The notes under the pieces: generated by a model
Database searches by the model: none
What the model was told of the DNA's origin: nothing
The model's input: the letters and a program-made list of their open reading frames with translations, nothing else
Translations under genes and position numbers: made by a program
Origin: Desulfovibrio piger ATCC 29098
GTDB lineage: Bacteria; Desulfobacterota; Desulfovibrionia; Desulfovibrionales; Desulfovibrionaceae
DNA: 47,152 bases
Assembly (NCBI RefSeq): GCF_000156375.1
Contig: NZ_DS996359.1
Span: 55,535-102,686 of the forward strand
Reading direction: 5' to 3'
Part shown: positions 34,859 to 43,698 of the stretch, piece by piece
Position numbering within the stretch: the first letter of the stretch is position 1
Layout of the letters: every line of letters begins with the position of its first letter

Positions 34859-36016
34859 ATGGACCTTCGTAAAATACTGCTCATTTCCCTGGGGCACCTC
34901 AGCTGCGACCTCAACGGCGGCGCCTTGCCCTCGCTGATGCCCTATCTGGCCGCGGCCCACGGCTTCAACTATCAGGCCGCGGGCGCCCTGATGTTCGCCT
35001 ATTCGGCCACCTCTTCCCTGGTGCAGCCCGTGTTCGGCTATCTGGCCGACAAATACGCCCGTTCCTGGTTCGTGCCGCTGGCCGTGCTGCTGGCGGGCGG
35101 CAGCCTGGGCCTGGTGGGCTTTCTGGACAGTTACTGGGCCATCTTCCTCACACTCATGCTCTGCGGCGTGGGCGGCGCCCTGTTCCATCCCGAGGGGGCC
35201 CGCTATGCCAACCTCGTCTCCGGCGATCGCAAGGGCGCGGGCATGAGCATCTTTTCCGTGGGCGGCAACAGCGGCTTCGTGGTGGGGCCGCTGCTGGTGG
35301 CCGGGGCCACCTTCGTGGCGGGCCTGCACGGCACGGCCGTGTTCCTGCTGCTGGCCCTGTGCACGGCCTCGTTCCTCTTTTTCCAGATGCGCGGCTGGCA
35401 GCGCCAGATCCCCCAAAGCCGCGCCGCCGCCGGACAGGCCGAACCCCGCAACGACTGGCATGCCTTCGGCGTGCTGACCCTGGTCATCGCCTCGCGCTCT
35501 ATCCTCTTTTTGGGCTTCAATACCTACATCCCCATGTACTGGCATGACGTCTTCGGCCAGAGCAAGGAATTCGGCGCCATGATGCTGGCCTTCTTCTGCG
35601 TCTGCGGCGTCAGCAGCAACGTGCTGGGCGGATTCCTGGCCGACAGGATCGGCTATGCCCGCATCATCCGCCTGTCGTGGTGGCTGGCCCTGCCCGCGGC
35701 CCTGGCCTTCGCCTGGGTGGACAGCATGTGGCTGGCGGCCCTGCTGCTGGCTCCGCTGGCCGTGGGCCTGTTCGCGCCCTTCAGCTCCATGGTGGTGCTG
35801 GGCCAGAAGCTGCTGGCCCGCAACATGGGCTTCGCCTCGGGCGTGACCCTGGGCCTGCCCATGACCCTGGGCGGCATGGCCATGCCCCTGCTGGGCTGGA
35901 TCGCGGACAATTTCGGCGGGCTGGGCACGGCCATGGCCTGCCTGGTACCCGTGGCGGCCCTGGGGGCGCTGGCCTCCCTGCGCCTGCGTGACGACGCTGC
36001 CGAGGACCGCGCATAA
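34859..36016 (+). CDS. MFS transporter, Fsr (fosmidomycin resistance)-like
   Basis: This 385-residue permease has twelve probable helices. It opens with LISLGHLSCDLNGGALPSL and the motif-A-like loop GYLADKYARSWFVPL, with GGALFHPEGARYANLVSG and SIFSVGGNSGFVVGP further on, and resembles the Fsr-type subgroup of MFS exporters. Substrate is unknown. AGGAG lies six bases before the ATG at 34859, which overrides the longer open frame beginning at 34580. Its stop overlaps the start of the ogt gene (TAATG), indicating translational coupling. Confidence 0.88.
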   Translation: MDLRKILLISLGHLSCDLNGGALPSLMPYLAAAHGFNYQAAGALMFAYSATSSLVQPVFGYLADKYARSWFVPLAVLLAGGSLGLVGFLDSYWAIFLTLMLCGVGGALFHPEGARYANLVSGDRKGAGMSIFSVGGNSGFVVGPLLVAGATFVAGLHGTAVFLLLALCTASFLFFQMRGWQRQIPQSRAAAGQAEPRNDWHAFGVLTLVIASRSILFLGFNTYIPMYWHDVFGQSKEFGAMMLAFFCVCGVSSNVLGGFLADRIGYARIIRLSWWLALPAALAFAWVDSMWLAALLLAPLAVGLFAPFSSMVVLGQKLLARNMGFASGVTLGLPMTLGGMAMPLLGWIADNFGGLGTAMACLVPVAALGALASLRLRDDAAEDRA

Positions 36017-36525
36017 TGCTGGTCGCCGGTCTGGAAAGCCCCGTGGGCCCGCTCTGGCTCACGGAAGAAGACGGGCGGCTGGTGGCCCTGGACAGGACAT
36101 GCCCGTCCCCGGATCCGGCCTGCTGCCCGCCCGGGGGCATCGCCCTGCCGGGACAGCCCGTGGCGAGCCCCCTGCTGCAAGAGGCCCGGGAACAGCTGGC
36201 GGCCTATTTCGCGGGACGCCTGCGCCGCTTCGACCTGCCGCTGGCCCCGCGGGGGACGCCCTTCCAGCTGCGCGTCTGGCGGGCCCTGCAGGACATCCCC
36301 TACGGGCGGACCTGCTCCTACAGCGAGCTGGCCGCGGCCGTGGGCAGCCCGCGGGCCTGCCGTGCCGTGGGCCAGGCCAACGGCCGCAACCCCCTGATGA
36401 TCGTCATCCCCTGCCACAGGGTCATCGCCGCCGGTGGCGGCCTGGGCGGCTACAGCGGCGGCCTGGACATCAAGCGTTTCCTGCTGCGTCTGGAGGCGGG
36501 GCTGCCCATGCCGGAAGATCGCTGA
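36016..36525 (+). CDS. ogt: Methylated-DNA--protein-cysteine methyltransferase
   Basis: This 169-residue protein repairs O6-alkylguanine by transferring the alkyl group to its own cysteine (Cys133 in IPCHRV). The surrounding signature is complete: FQLRVWRALQDIPYGRTCSYSELA, the arginine finger in RACRAVGQANGRNP, and the closing GGYSGGLDIKRFLL. No AraC-like DNA-binding domain is present, so it is of the Ogt rather than Ada type. The start codon overlaps the stop of the MFS gene by one base, so it is the second gene of that operon. Confidence 0.94.
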   Translation: MLVAGLESPVGPLWLTEEDGRLVALDRTCPSPDPACCPPGGIALPGQPVASPLLQEAREQLAAYFAGRLRRFDLPLAPRGTPFQLRVWRALQDIPYGRTCSYSELAAAVGSPRACRAVGQANGRNPLMIVIPCHRVIAAGGGLGGYSGGLDIKRFLLRLEAGLPMPEDR

Positions 36526-36596
36526 CGTCCGCCCCCTGCCCCACTCCGGCGGTTGCCTCCTGTCGCGAGTGCAAGTATTATGGATAAGTTCGTATC

Positions 36597-36657
36597 TTTA
36601 CTGTCGTTTTTGATACAGAACTGCAAAATGACAGTAAAAGTATGACATACTTTGTCA
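36597..36657. promoter_or_regulatory. Inverted TGACA-type boxes upstream of the two-component system
   Basis: TTTACTGTC (36597-36605) and GACAGTAAA (36630-36638) form a perfect 9-bp inverted repeat; TGACA (36643-36647) and TGTCA (36653-36657) form a second, smaller one. All share the TGACA core and lie in an unusually AT-rich stretch 35-95 bases before the response-regulator gene, where autoregulatory sites are expected. Confidence 0.4.
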
Positions 36658-36691
36658 CAATATCCTGTCCTTCAGCCCCAGAGTGCGGACC

Positions 36692-37456
36692 ATGAATACG
36701 ATCCATACCATCTGTATCGTCGATGACGACGAGGAAATCCGCTCCTTGCTTTCCGATTATCTGCGCCGCAACGGCTTTTCCACCTGTACGGCGGGGAATG
36801 CGACGGAGTTCCTCGAGATCCAGCGTCGCGTGCCCTGCAGCCTGATCGTCATGGATATCATGCTGCCCGGCATGAACGGGCTGGAGCTGTTCCGCAACCT
36901 GCGCGCCGAGTCCACGGTGCCCGTCATCTTCCTCACCGCGCTGGGCGACATCACCGACCGCATCGTAGGCCTGGAGCTGGGCGCCGACGACTACCTGAGC
37001 AAGCCTTTCGAGCCCCGCGAGCTGCTGGCCCGCATCCGTACCGTGCTGCGCCGCACCGAGGGCGGCGCCCGCCGCGACCAGCCCGAGACCACGCCCCTGC
37101 AGTTCGCAGGCTGGCTGCTGGACCGCAGCGCCCGCCATCTGGTGGCGCCCGACGGGGTGGTGGTCTCCCTGAGCGGCACGGAATACCGCCTGCTGGAGAT
37201 TTTTTTGCAGAACCCCCAGCGGGTCCTCAGCCGCGACGAGCTGCTGGAGCGCACCCAGGGCCGCAATGCCGTGCCCTATGACCGCAGCATCGACGTGCAG
37301 ATCAGCCGTCTGCGTACCCGCCTGCGCGACAACGGCCGCGAGCCCCAGCTCATCAAGACCGTCCGCGGCGACGGCTACGTGCTGGCCACGGACGTGCGCC
37401 CGCAGTTCGTGCGCCCGGCCCTGCCCGTGGATGCCCCCATCATGCCCGGAAAATAG
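36692..37456 (+). CDS. OmpR/PhoB-family response regulator
   Basis: This 254-residue protein has a receiver domain with the acidic pair in VDDDEE, phospho-acceptor Asp55 (VMDIMLPGMNG), Thr82 and Lys104 (SKPFEP), followed by a winged-helix DNA-binding domain (SGTEYRLLEIFLQNPQRVLSR, split here, then RSIDVQISRLRTRL and IKTVRGDGYVL). The last ~20 residues are a proline-rich extension. I start at the ATG at 36692; a GTG three codons earlier is possible and neither has a strong ribosome-binding site. The histidine kinase starts one base after its stop, so the two are cotranscribed. Confidence 0.93.
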   Translation: MNTIHTICIVDDDEEIRSLLSDYLRRNGFSTCTAGNATEFLEIQRRVPCSLIVMDIMLPGMNGLELFRNLRAESTVPVIFLTALGDITDRIVGLELGADDYLSKPFEPRELLARIRTVLRRTEGGARRDQPETTPLQFAGWLLDRSARHLVAPDGVVVSLSGTEYRLLEIFLQNPQRVLSRDELLERTQGRNAVPYDRSIDVQISRLRTRLRDNGREPQLIKTVRGDGYVLATDVRPQFVRPALPVDAPIMPGK

Positions 37457-37457
37457 C

Positions 37458-38882
37458 ATGCGCGCCCTCCTTGCCCGTCTGCTGCGCAGCCTGTCCTCCA
37501 CCACGCTTTCCGCACAGCTGGCGGGCATGCTCATCGGCGGCATCCTTTTCCTCCATGGCGTGGCCACGTTCACGGTCCAGCTGGTGGAAGAACGGCAGGC
37601 GGCGCGCTCCGCCCTGCTGGAGCAGGCCAACAGCCTGGCCCTCTCCCTCCAGCTCCTGCACTCCGAGCCCTTCGAGTACAAGCGCTCCCTGCTGGAGCGC
37701 CTGGAACGGCTGGACGTGGTCCACCTGAGCCTGAGCGATGCCCCCAATCCCGCCCGGCAGGCGCAGGACGAGCGAGCCCTGTACCTGCGTGACCGCCTGC
37801 GCAAGAACCTGAACAGCATCGAGACCGATCTGGACACCCGCGAGATGTTGACCGAGGTCCAGCGCGTGCACGTGGCCGACAGCATGAACCCCACCCTGCG
37901 CCGCCATGTGCCCTGGACGCATGTGTACGAAAGCCGGGTGAGCGTGCGCCTGGACGACGGCAAGTGGCTGTGCGTGGTCATCAGCAGCGACGCCTATGAC
38001 TTTTCCCCCAGCCAGGCCTCCCTGACCATGCTCCTGCTGGAAGCGGGCCTGCTGATCCTGCTCATCCTCGTGGTGGTGCATCGCGTGGTGCGGCCCTTGC
38101 GGGTGCTCTCCGGCAAGGCCGAGAGCTTCGGGCGCAACCTTTACACCGCGCCCCTGCCCGAAGACGGCCCCACCGAAGTGCGCGAGGCCGCCCGGGCCTT
38201 CAACAAGATGCAGGAGCGCATCCGCGCCGGAGTGGGACAGCACGAGCGCATCCTGGCCGCCGTGGCCCATGACCTGCGCACCCCCCTGACCCGCATCCGC
38301 CTGCGTGTGGAGAGCATGGACCCCGCCTCCCCCCTGCGGGCCAAGCTGCTGGGAGACATCGACATCCTGGGCGGCATCATGGCCAACAGCGCCGAGCTCA
38401 CCCGCGGCAGCGCCCGCGACGAGGCCGCCGTGCGCATGGACATGAACGCCCTGCTGGACAGCCTGGTCTCCGACCGGCAGGACATGGGGCAGGACGTCAG
38501 CCTCGAAGGCAGCTGCGCCCGGCCCTGGACGGTGCGGCCCAACAGCTTCCGCCGCTGCCTCTCCAACCTGCTGGACAACGCCCTGCGCTACTCCGGCAGC
38601 GTCCGCATCCGGCTCCTTGAAAAAGCCGATGTCCTGCAGATCGACGTGCTGGATGACGGCCCGGGCATCCCCCCCGAGATGCTGGAACAGGTCTTCGAGC
38701 CCTTCTTCCGTCTGGACGAGGCCCGCAGCCCCCACACCGGCGGCAGCGGCCTGGGCCTGAGCATCGCCCGCAGCATGGCCTGCCGCAACGGCGGGGAACT
38801 GAGCCTGCACAACCGGCCCGAAGGCGGCCTGTGCGCCCGCCTGTGCCTGTACCGTTCGGCCATGGAGACGGAGAGCCTGTAG
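37458..38882 (+). CDS. Sensor histidine kinase (EnvZ/OmpB-like architecture)
   Basis: This 474-residue kinase has two membrane helices (~17-43 and ~189-210) around a ~145-residue periplasmic sensor part, then HAMP (RPLRVLSGKAESFGRN), a dimerisation and phospho-acceptor segment (His271 in AVAHDLRTPLTRIRLR) and a HATPase domain (N box LSNLLDNALRYSG, DDGPGIPPEMLEQVFEPFFR, GGSGLGLSIAR). The layout and motifs are like EnvZ/QseC types. The signal is unknown. It follows the response regulator by one base and is the last gene of the pair. The MFS and ogt genes upstream are not clearly linked to it. Confidence 0.93.
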   Translation: MRALLARLLRSLSSTTLSAQLAGMLIGGILFLHGVATFTVQLVEERQAARSALLEQANSLALSLQLLHSEPFEYKRSLLERLERLDVVHLSLSDAPNPARQAQDERALYLRDRLRKNLNSIETDLDTREMLTEVQRVHVADSMNPTLRRHVPWTHVYESRVSVRLDDGKWLCVVISSDAYDFSPSQASLTMLLLEAGLLILLILVVVHRVVRPLRVLSGKAESFGRNLYTAPLPEDGPTEVREAARAFNKMQERIRAGVGQHERILAAVAHDLRTPLTRIRLRVESMDPASPLRAKLLGDIDILGGIMANSAELTRGSARDEAAVRMDMNALLDSLVSDRQDMGQDVSLEGSCARPWTVRPNSFRRCLSNLLDNALRYSGSVRIRLLEKADVLQIDVLDDGPGIPPEMLEQVFEPFFRLDEARSPHTGGSGLGLSIARSMACRNGGELSLHNRPEGGLCARLCLYRSAMETESL

Positions 38883-39120
38883 GACGGGAGCGCCGGACGA
38901 GCCCCGCGCTGACGGCCGGAGCTTCCAGAGCGGTCACGGCCCCGGCGTCCCCTTTGTCCAGCGTCCTGCCGCATCCCCGGCGCACGGCCCTGCACGGCCT
39001 GCGGCCTCACGCTCCCTGCCTTCCGTGACGGCGTCCCCGCATCGGGCCGTCTTCCCCGGCGGGAGCGGCCGCACGTCCTGCTGCCGCCCTCTCTCCTCTG
39101 TGCCGCGAGCAGCAAAGGCT
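38883..39120. other. Gap between the histidine kinase and moeA
   Basis: GC-rich, with no credible open frame and no hairpin-T terminator. The moeA promoter begins at its right edge. Confidence 0.3.
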
Positions 39121-39148
39121 TTGCACCCGGCAGGCATTGCGGTATGCT
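39121..39148 (+). promoter_or_regulatory. Probable moeA promoter
   Basis: TTGCAC (39121-39126), 16 bases, TATGCT (39143-39148), 43 bases before the start codon. Confidence 0.45.
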
Positions 39149-39191
39149 TTTCTGCCGTCCGGCCCGTCACGCCGGTGCACAAGGAGAAGCC

Positions 39192-40472
39192 ATGAAGAAC
39201 TTTTTGACCCTGCAATCCGTGGAGACCGTGCTGGGGCATCTGCGCGCCCTGCCCGTCCTGCCCGCGGAGACCGTCCCCCTGACGGAAGCCCTGGGCCGCC
39301 GCCTGGCGGAAGCCCTGCACGCCCCTGCCGACCTGCCCGGTTTCGACCGTTCCACCGTGGACGGGTTCGCCGTGCGCGCCCGTGATGTCTTCGGCGCGCA
39401 GGAAGGTTCCCCCGCCCTGCTGGAATGCGTGGGCGACTGCCCCATGGGCGCCGTGCCGGACATCAGCCTCCAGCCCGGCCAGTGCGCGCGCATCCTCACG
39501 GGCGGCATGCTGCCCGAGGGCGCGGATTGCGTGGTCATGGTGGAATATTCCCGCCCGGCCGGCGGGGACATGGTGGAGCTCACCCGCACCCAGGCCCCCG
39601 GTGACCATGTGGTCATGCGCGACGAGGACGCCGCCGCCGGTGACTGCATCATCCCCGCGGGCCGCAAGCTGCGCCCGCAGGAGATCGGCCTGCTGGCCTC
39701 CTTCGGGCAGCAGGACGTGGCCGTGCGCCGTGCGCCCCGGGTGGCCATCATCTCCACCGGTGACGAGGTGGTGCCCATCGAAAGCGAACCCCGCCCCGGC
39801 CAGGTGCGGGACGTCAATTCCTACAGCCTTGCCGCCCTGTGCCGCAGTGCCGGTGCCAGCCCGACGCTGGCCGGTCTGGTGCGCGACGACGCCGAGGCCC
39901 TGCGCCGTACCGTGCTGGCCGCGCTGGACGAGGCCGATGTGGTGGTGGTCTCCGGAGGTTCTTCCGCCGGGATGCGCGACCATACCGTGGACGTCTTCAC
40001 CTCCGTGCCCGGCAGCGAGCTGCTGACCCACGGCGTGGCCATCAGCCCCGGCAAGCCCTTCATCCTGGCCCGCAGCGGCGGCAAATGCCTCATGGGCCTG
40101 CCCGGCCATGTGAGCAGCGCCCTGGTCTGCGCCCGCGCCTTCCTCGTGCCCCTGCTGGAGCATCTGCAAGGCAGCGCCGGGGACGAGCTCGTCCCCTCCC
40201 TCACCGCCCGCCTGACCCGTGCCGTGGCTTCGGCCCAGGGCCGCCGCGACTACATCCGCGTCAAGCTGGTGCCCGCCAGCGCCGCGGCCCTCGAGGCCGC
40301 CTGGCTGCCCCAGGGCCTGGACTGCTCCGATGTGGACTGGCTGGCCCAGCCGCTCATGAAGCCTTCCGGCGTGGTCTCCGGCCTGGTGGAGGCCGACGGC
40401 CTCGTCATCTGCGCCGAGAACCGCGAAGGCCTCACCGCCGGGGAACGGGTGCGCGTGGAGCTGCTGTCGTAG
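39192..40472 (+). CDS. moeA: Molybdopterin molybdenumtransferase MoeA
   Basis: This 426-residue protein inserts molybdenum (or tungsten) into adenylated molybdopterin. The family order is complete: LPGFDRSTVDGFAVRARD, ILTGGMLPEGADCVVMVE, AIISTGDEVVPIE, VSGGSSAGMRDHT and LMGLPGHVSSALVCARAF, with the usual C-terminal beta domain. AAGGAG lies six bases before the ATG at 39192. A second MoeA-like gene follows after 285 bases, suggesting one of the two handles a different metal or step. Desulfovibrio needs this cofactor for formate dehydrogenases and other Mo/W enzymes. Confidence 0.95.
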   Translation: MKNFLTLQSVETVLGHLRALPVLPAETVPLTEALGRRLAEALHAPADLPGFDRSTVDGFAVRARDVFGAQEGSPALLECVGDCPMGAVPDISLQPGQCARILTGGMLPEGADCVVMVEYSRPAGGDMVELTRTQAPGDHVVMRDEDAAAGDCIIPAGRKLRPQEIGLLASFGQQDVAVRRAPRVAIISTGDEVVPIESEPRPGQVRDVNSYSLAALCRSAGASPTLAGLVRDDAEALRRTVLAALDEADVVVVSGGSSAGMRDHTVDVFTSVPGSELLTHGVAISPGKPFILARSGGKCLMGLPGHVSSALVCARAFLVPLLEHLQGSAGDELVPSLTARLTRAVASAQGRRDYIRVKLVPASAAALEAAWLPQGLDCSDVDWLAQPLMKPSGVVSGLVEADGLVICAENREGLTAGERVRVELLS

Positions 40473-40479
40473 TTTTTTC

Positions 40480-40562
40480 TTGAGGGGAAGGGCCCCCCTC
40501 GCCTGGCGCGAGAGGGTGTCCCCTCCCCTCAAACTCCCCACCCCTCCCCAGCGCGCTTTATT
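40480..40562 (+). repeat. Dispersed hairpin element, type A, copy 4
   Basis: Inverted repeat 40480-40532 with inner CGCCTGGCGCGAG, then tail ACTCCCC...CCCCAGCGCGCTTTATTA. It starts eight bases after the moeA stop and is the only structured feature between the two moeA genes. Confidence 0.85.
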
Positions 40563-40757
40563 AGAAACGACGCGGAACGACTGCGAAAAACGTTCCGCAT
40601 ATCCGGCCGGACACGACACCATCCCGTCCGGCCGATGGACCTTTCCCGTCAGGGCCGTTCCGGGGAGTTGTCAGCAAAAAATTTTTTCGCCGGGGCACAC
40701 GTCCCGCATACGGCGGGAAGCCCTTCCGGCCGCCCTTCGAGATATTGGGAGATATTT

Positions 40758-42710
40758 ATGAAACGCGAACGTCATACCTATCTGACTTTGCAGACCGTGG
40801 AGGCCGCCCGTCAGGGCTGGCTGGACCGCATCAGTGCCGAGGGCCGCGAGCTGGCCACGGAGCGCGTGCCCCTGTCGGCGGCCCTGCACCGCGTGCTGGC
40901 CGAGCCCGTGGCCGCGCGCCGTTCTTCCCCGGCCTTCCACGGCGCGGCCATGGACGGCATCGCCGTCAATGCCGAATCCACCTTCACCGCCTCCACCCGG
41001 CGGCCCCTGCGCCTGACCATCGGCACCGACGCGTTCTGGATCAATACCGGCCATCCCCTGCCTGCGGGCACCAATGCCGTGGTCATGGTGGAGAACGTCA
41101 ACACCGAGCCCGACGGCCGGCATGTGGTCATCGAGAAGGCCGCCTTCCCCTGGCAGCATGTGCGCAAGCTGGGCGAAGACATGGTGGCGTCCGAGATCAT
41201 CCTGCCGCCCGGCGTCTGCATCGGCCCCTACGAGCTGGGCGCGCTGGCCGCGGGCGGCGTGCTGGAACCGCTGGTGTTCAAAAAGCCCCGCGTGGGCATC
41301 ATCCCCAGCGGTACCGAGATCGTGCCCCTTACCGAGGCCCGTGAAGAAGACCTGTGCGCGGGCCGCTGCCTGCCGGAGTTCAACTCCTACATCTTCTCGG
41401 CCATCGTGCAGGAGGCCGGGGGCGAGGCCTTCACCCTGCCCATCGTGCCTGACGATCCCGAAGCCATCAGCGCGGCCATCGACGCGGCCATCGACCAGGG
41501 AGCGGATCTGGTGCTGCTCAACGCCGGTTCCTCGGCGGGCAGCCACGACTATTCCGCCGACGTCATCGCCCACAAGGGCGAGCTGCTGACCCACGGCGTG
41601 GCCGTCATGCCCGGCAAGCCCACGGCCCTCGGCATGGTGCGCGGGGTGCCCATCATCGGTTCGCCAGGCTATCCCGTCTCGGCCATCGTGGCCCTGGAAG
41701 AGTTCGTCCAGCCCCTGCTGGCCCTGCTCCAGAAGCGCTGCCTGGCCCATCGCGAAACGGTCACGGCCCTGCCCGTCAACCCGCTGCCCTCCCGCCCCGG
41801 CATGGAAGAACGCATCCGCGTCAAACTGGGCCGGGTGGACGACACCTTCTTTGCCGTGCCCCTGCCGCGCGGCGCGGGCACCGTCACCAGCCTGAGCCGG
41901 GCCGACGGCATCATCAGCGTGGCCCGCGACTGCGAGGGCATCAGCCGTGACGAGCCCGTGCAGGTGCAGCTGCTGCGCCCCCGCCAGCAGGTGGAAGGCA
42001 CCCTGCTGGCCATCGGCAGCCACGACAACACCCTGGACCTCATCGACAGTTTCCTGCGCCGCGAGCATCCTCGCTTCCGTCTGGCCTCGGCCCATGTGGG
42101 CTCGCTGGGCGGCCTCATGGCCCTCAAGCGCCACCAGTGCCATCTTGCGGGCAGCCATCTGCTCAACGATGCCGACGGCGTCTACAACCGTCAGGCCCTG
42201 CGCGACAACCTCCAGGGCGAGCCCATGCTGCTGGTGCGTCTGGTGGACCGCGAACAGGGCCTCATCGTGGCCCCCGGCAACCCGATGGGCATCCATGACA
42301 TCGCCGACCTGGCCCGCGAGGACGTGCGCTTCATCAACCGCCAGCGCGGCAGCGGCACCCGCGTGCTGCTGGATTACCGCCTGAAGCAGCTGGGCATCCG
42401 TCCGCAGCAGCTGGCCGGTTATGAGGACGAGGAATACACGCACATGAACGTGGCCGCCGCCGTGCTCTCCGGCCGCGCCCACACCGGTCTGGCCGTGCGC
42501 GCTGCGGCCTGCGCCCTGGGCCTGGACTTCGTGCCCGTGGGCGTGGAGGAATACGATCTGGTCATCCCGCAGCGCTACGCCGAGGACGAGCGCATCCTCG
42601 CCCTGCTGGATGTCATCCGCTCCGAGGCCTTCCGCAAGGAAGTGGCCGCTCTGGGCGGCTACGGCGTGGAAAAGACCGGTCAGGTCATCTGGGAATACGA
42701 CGGCCGCTAG
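40758..42710 (+). CDS. MoeA-like protein fused to a substrate-binding (PBP-like) domain
   Basis: This 650-residue protein has a MoeA part (residues 1 to about 410: SPAFHGAAMDGIAVNAE, VVMVENV, GIIPSGTEIVPLTEA, NAGSSAGSHDYSAD, GSPGYPVSAIVALEEF) and a C-terminal periplasmic-binding-protein-like domain of the PF12727 type (LLAIGSHDNTLDLIDSFLR, GSLGGLMALKRHQCHLAGSH, RQRGSGTRVLLDYRLKQLGI, GRAHTGLAVRAAA, split here). The second domain lacks a signal peptide, so it must act in the cytoplasm, perhaps binding molybdate or tungstate or a cofactor intermediate. In the MoeA part the usual DGFA motif is DGIA. GGGAGAT precedes the ATG at 40758. Confidence 0.92.
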   Translation: MKRERHTYLTLQTVEAARQGWLDRISAEGRELATERVPLSAALHRVLAEPVAARRSSPAFHGAAMDGIAVNAESTFTASTRRPLRLTIGTDAFWINTGHPLPAGTNAVVMVENVNTEPDGRHVVIEKAAFPWQHVRKLGEDMVASEIILPPGVCIGPYELGALAAGGVLEPLVFKKPRVGIIPSGTEIVPLTEAREEDLCAGRCLPEFNSYIFSAIVQEAGGEAFTLPIVPDDPEAISAAIDAAIDQGADLVLLNAGSSAGSHDYSADVIAHKGELLTHGVAVMPGKPTALGMVRGVPIIGSPGYPVSAIVALEEFVQPLLALLQKRCLAHRETVTALPVNPLPSRPGMEERIRVKLGRVDDTFFAVPLPRGAGTVTSLSRADGIISVARDCEGISRDEPVQVQLLRPRQQVEGTLLAIGSHDNTLDLIDSFLRREHPRFRLASAHVGSLGGLMALKRHQCHLAGSHLLNDADGVYNRQALRDNLQGEPMLLVRLVDREQGLIVAPGNPMGIHDIADLAREDVRFINRQRGSGTRVLLDYRLKQLGIRPQQLAGYEDEEYTHMNVAAAVLSGRAHTGLAVRAAACALGLDFVPVGVEEYDLVIPQRYAEDERILALLDVIRSEAFRKEVAALGGYGVEKTGQVIWEYDGR

Positions 42711-42949
42711 GCCGGGATAGTGTTGGGGAGGCAGCGGGGGATGGTGCCGATGGCTCACAGCCGGAACAAGCGCCTTCCCCCGTTGCTTCCTCCGCCATGA
42801 CGCGCGCTGGCAGGGAAGTGCGAGGAAAACTCCGTACGGCACTGGCCGATGGCGCCGCAGTTGTCTCTTGGTGACGCAAACGTCCTACGACAAGCGGCAG
42901 GAGCTCCTGAGGGGCTCATCTTAAAGATATGTCCCGCAGGAGGCCGTGG

Positions 42950-43390
42950 ATGCTGACCTTGCTGGCCCTGTACGGGGGCCTGTTCCTCACCGCGCTGGTG
43001 GCGGCCACTCTGCTGCCCGCGCAGTCGGAACTGCTGCTGGCCACCCTGCTGGTGCAGAGCGGGGAACCGGTCTGGGCCCTCATCACCGTGGCCACCCTGG
43101 GCAACAGCGCGGGCTCGGCCGTCAACTGGTGGCTGGGCCGTTATCTCACCCGCTTCCAGGACCGCCGCTGGTTCCCCTTCTCGCCGGAATCCCTGCGCAA
43201 GGCCGAAGGCTGGTACCACCGCTACGGCCGCTGGACCCTGCTGTGCAGCTGGATGCCCGTCATCGGCGACCCCCTGACCCTGGTGGCCGGTACCCTGCGC
43301 GAGCCCCTACCCTCCTTCCTGCTCCTGGTGGTGCTGGCCAAACTGGGCCGCTATCTGGTGGTGGCCGGTGTGGCCCTGGCGCTCTGGTGA
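42950..43390 (+). CDS. DedA/VTT-family (YqaA-like) small membrane protein
   Basis: This 146-residue protein has about four hydrophobic segments and the pattern of small YqaA-like members of the DedA/SNARE-associated (VTT) family: LPAQSELLLATLLVQSGEP, then VATLGNSAGSAVNWWLGR and SWMPVIGDPLTLVAGTLR. Members of the wider family are linked to lipid scrambling or transport across the membrane. AGGAGG lies six bases before the ATG at 42950, which I prefer to the ATG at 42929. It is a single gene with a strong terminator. Confidence 0.87.
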   Translation: MLTLLALYGGLFLTALVAATLLPAQSELLLATLLVQSGEPVWALITVATLGNSAGSAVNWWLGRYLTRFQDRRWFPFSPESLRKAEGWYHRYGRWTLLCSWMPVIGDPLTLVAGTLREPLPSFLLLVVLAKLGRYLVVAGVALALW

Positions 43391-43396
43391 TATACG

Positions 43397-43428
43397 AAAA
43401 AAAGGACGCCCGAAGGCGTCCTTTTTTT
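43397..43428. terminator. Bidirectional terminator after the YqaA-like gene
   Basis: GGACGCC / GGCGTCC with a CGAA loop, preceded by A7 and followed by T7. Confidence 0.9.
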
Positions 43429-43572
43429 CATCCCAGTATCCTTTTCTATAAGGTGATCAGTCGGACAGGGAAGATATAGACTTTGCGCTGATGCACTTCA
43501 AAAAGATGCATCGTTACGCCATTCCTATGCTTCTCCTTCATCTTAGAGCGTCATCCCCAAATGCCCCTATAA
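43429..43572. other. Non-coding part of the gap before the HDAC-like gene
   Basis: AT-richer than its surroundings. No open frame with a ribosome-binding site and no convincing RNA structure was found between the terminator and the hairpin element. Confidence 0.3.
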
Positions 43573-43652
43573 GCGGTTTTTGAAGGGGGTGGAGGAGTTT
43601 GAGGGGGCGGGGGGAACTTTTTTCCGCCAGGAAAAGTTCCCCCCGCCCCCTC
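43573..43652 (-). repeat. Dispersed hairpin element, type B, copy 4
   Basis: Inverted repeat 43601-43652 (GAGGGGGCGGGGGGAACTTTT and complement) around CCGCCAGG; the pyrimidine tail lies on its left side. It lies 46 bases beyond the HDAC-like gene's stop. Confidence 0.75.
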
Positions 43653-43698
43653 GATATCTTCGCCAGTCAGCGTCCGACGGTAGGCATCGTTCCGCGGC

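Noticed and set aside
40563..40757. Molybdenum-cofactor riboswitch before the MoeA-PBP gene
   Set aside because: The leader holds a GC-rich inverted repeat (CCGGCCGGAC / GTCCGGCCG), but I could not match the conserved Moco element, so I do not call it.
40671..42842. 723-codon minus-strand frame opposite the MoeA-PBP gene
   Set aside because: Antisense shadow of a well-supported gene, composed of His/Gly/Gln-rich sequence without motifs.
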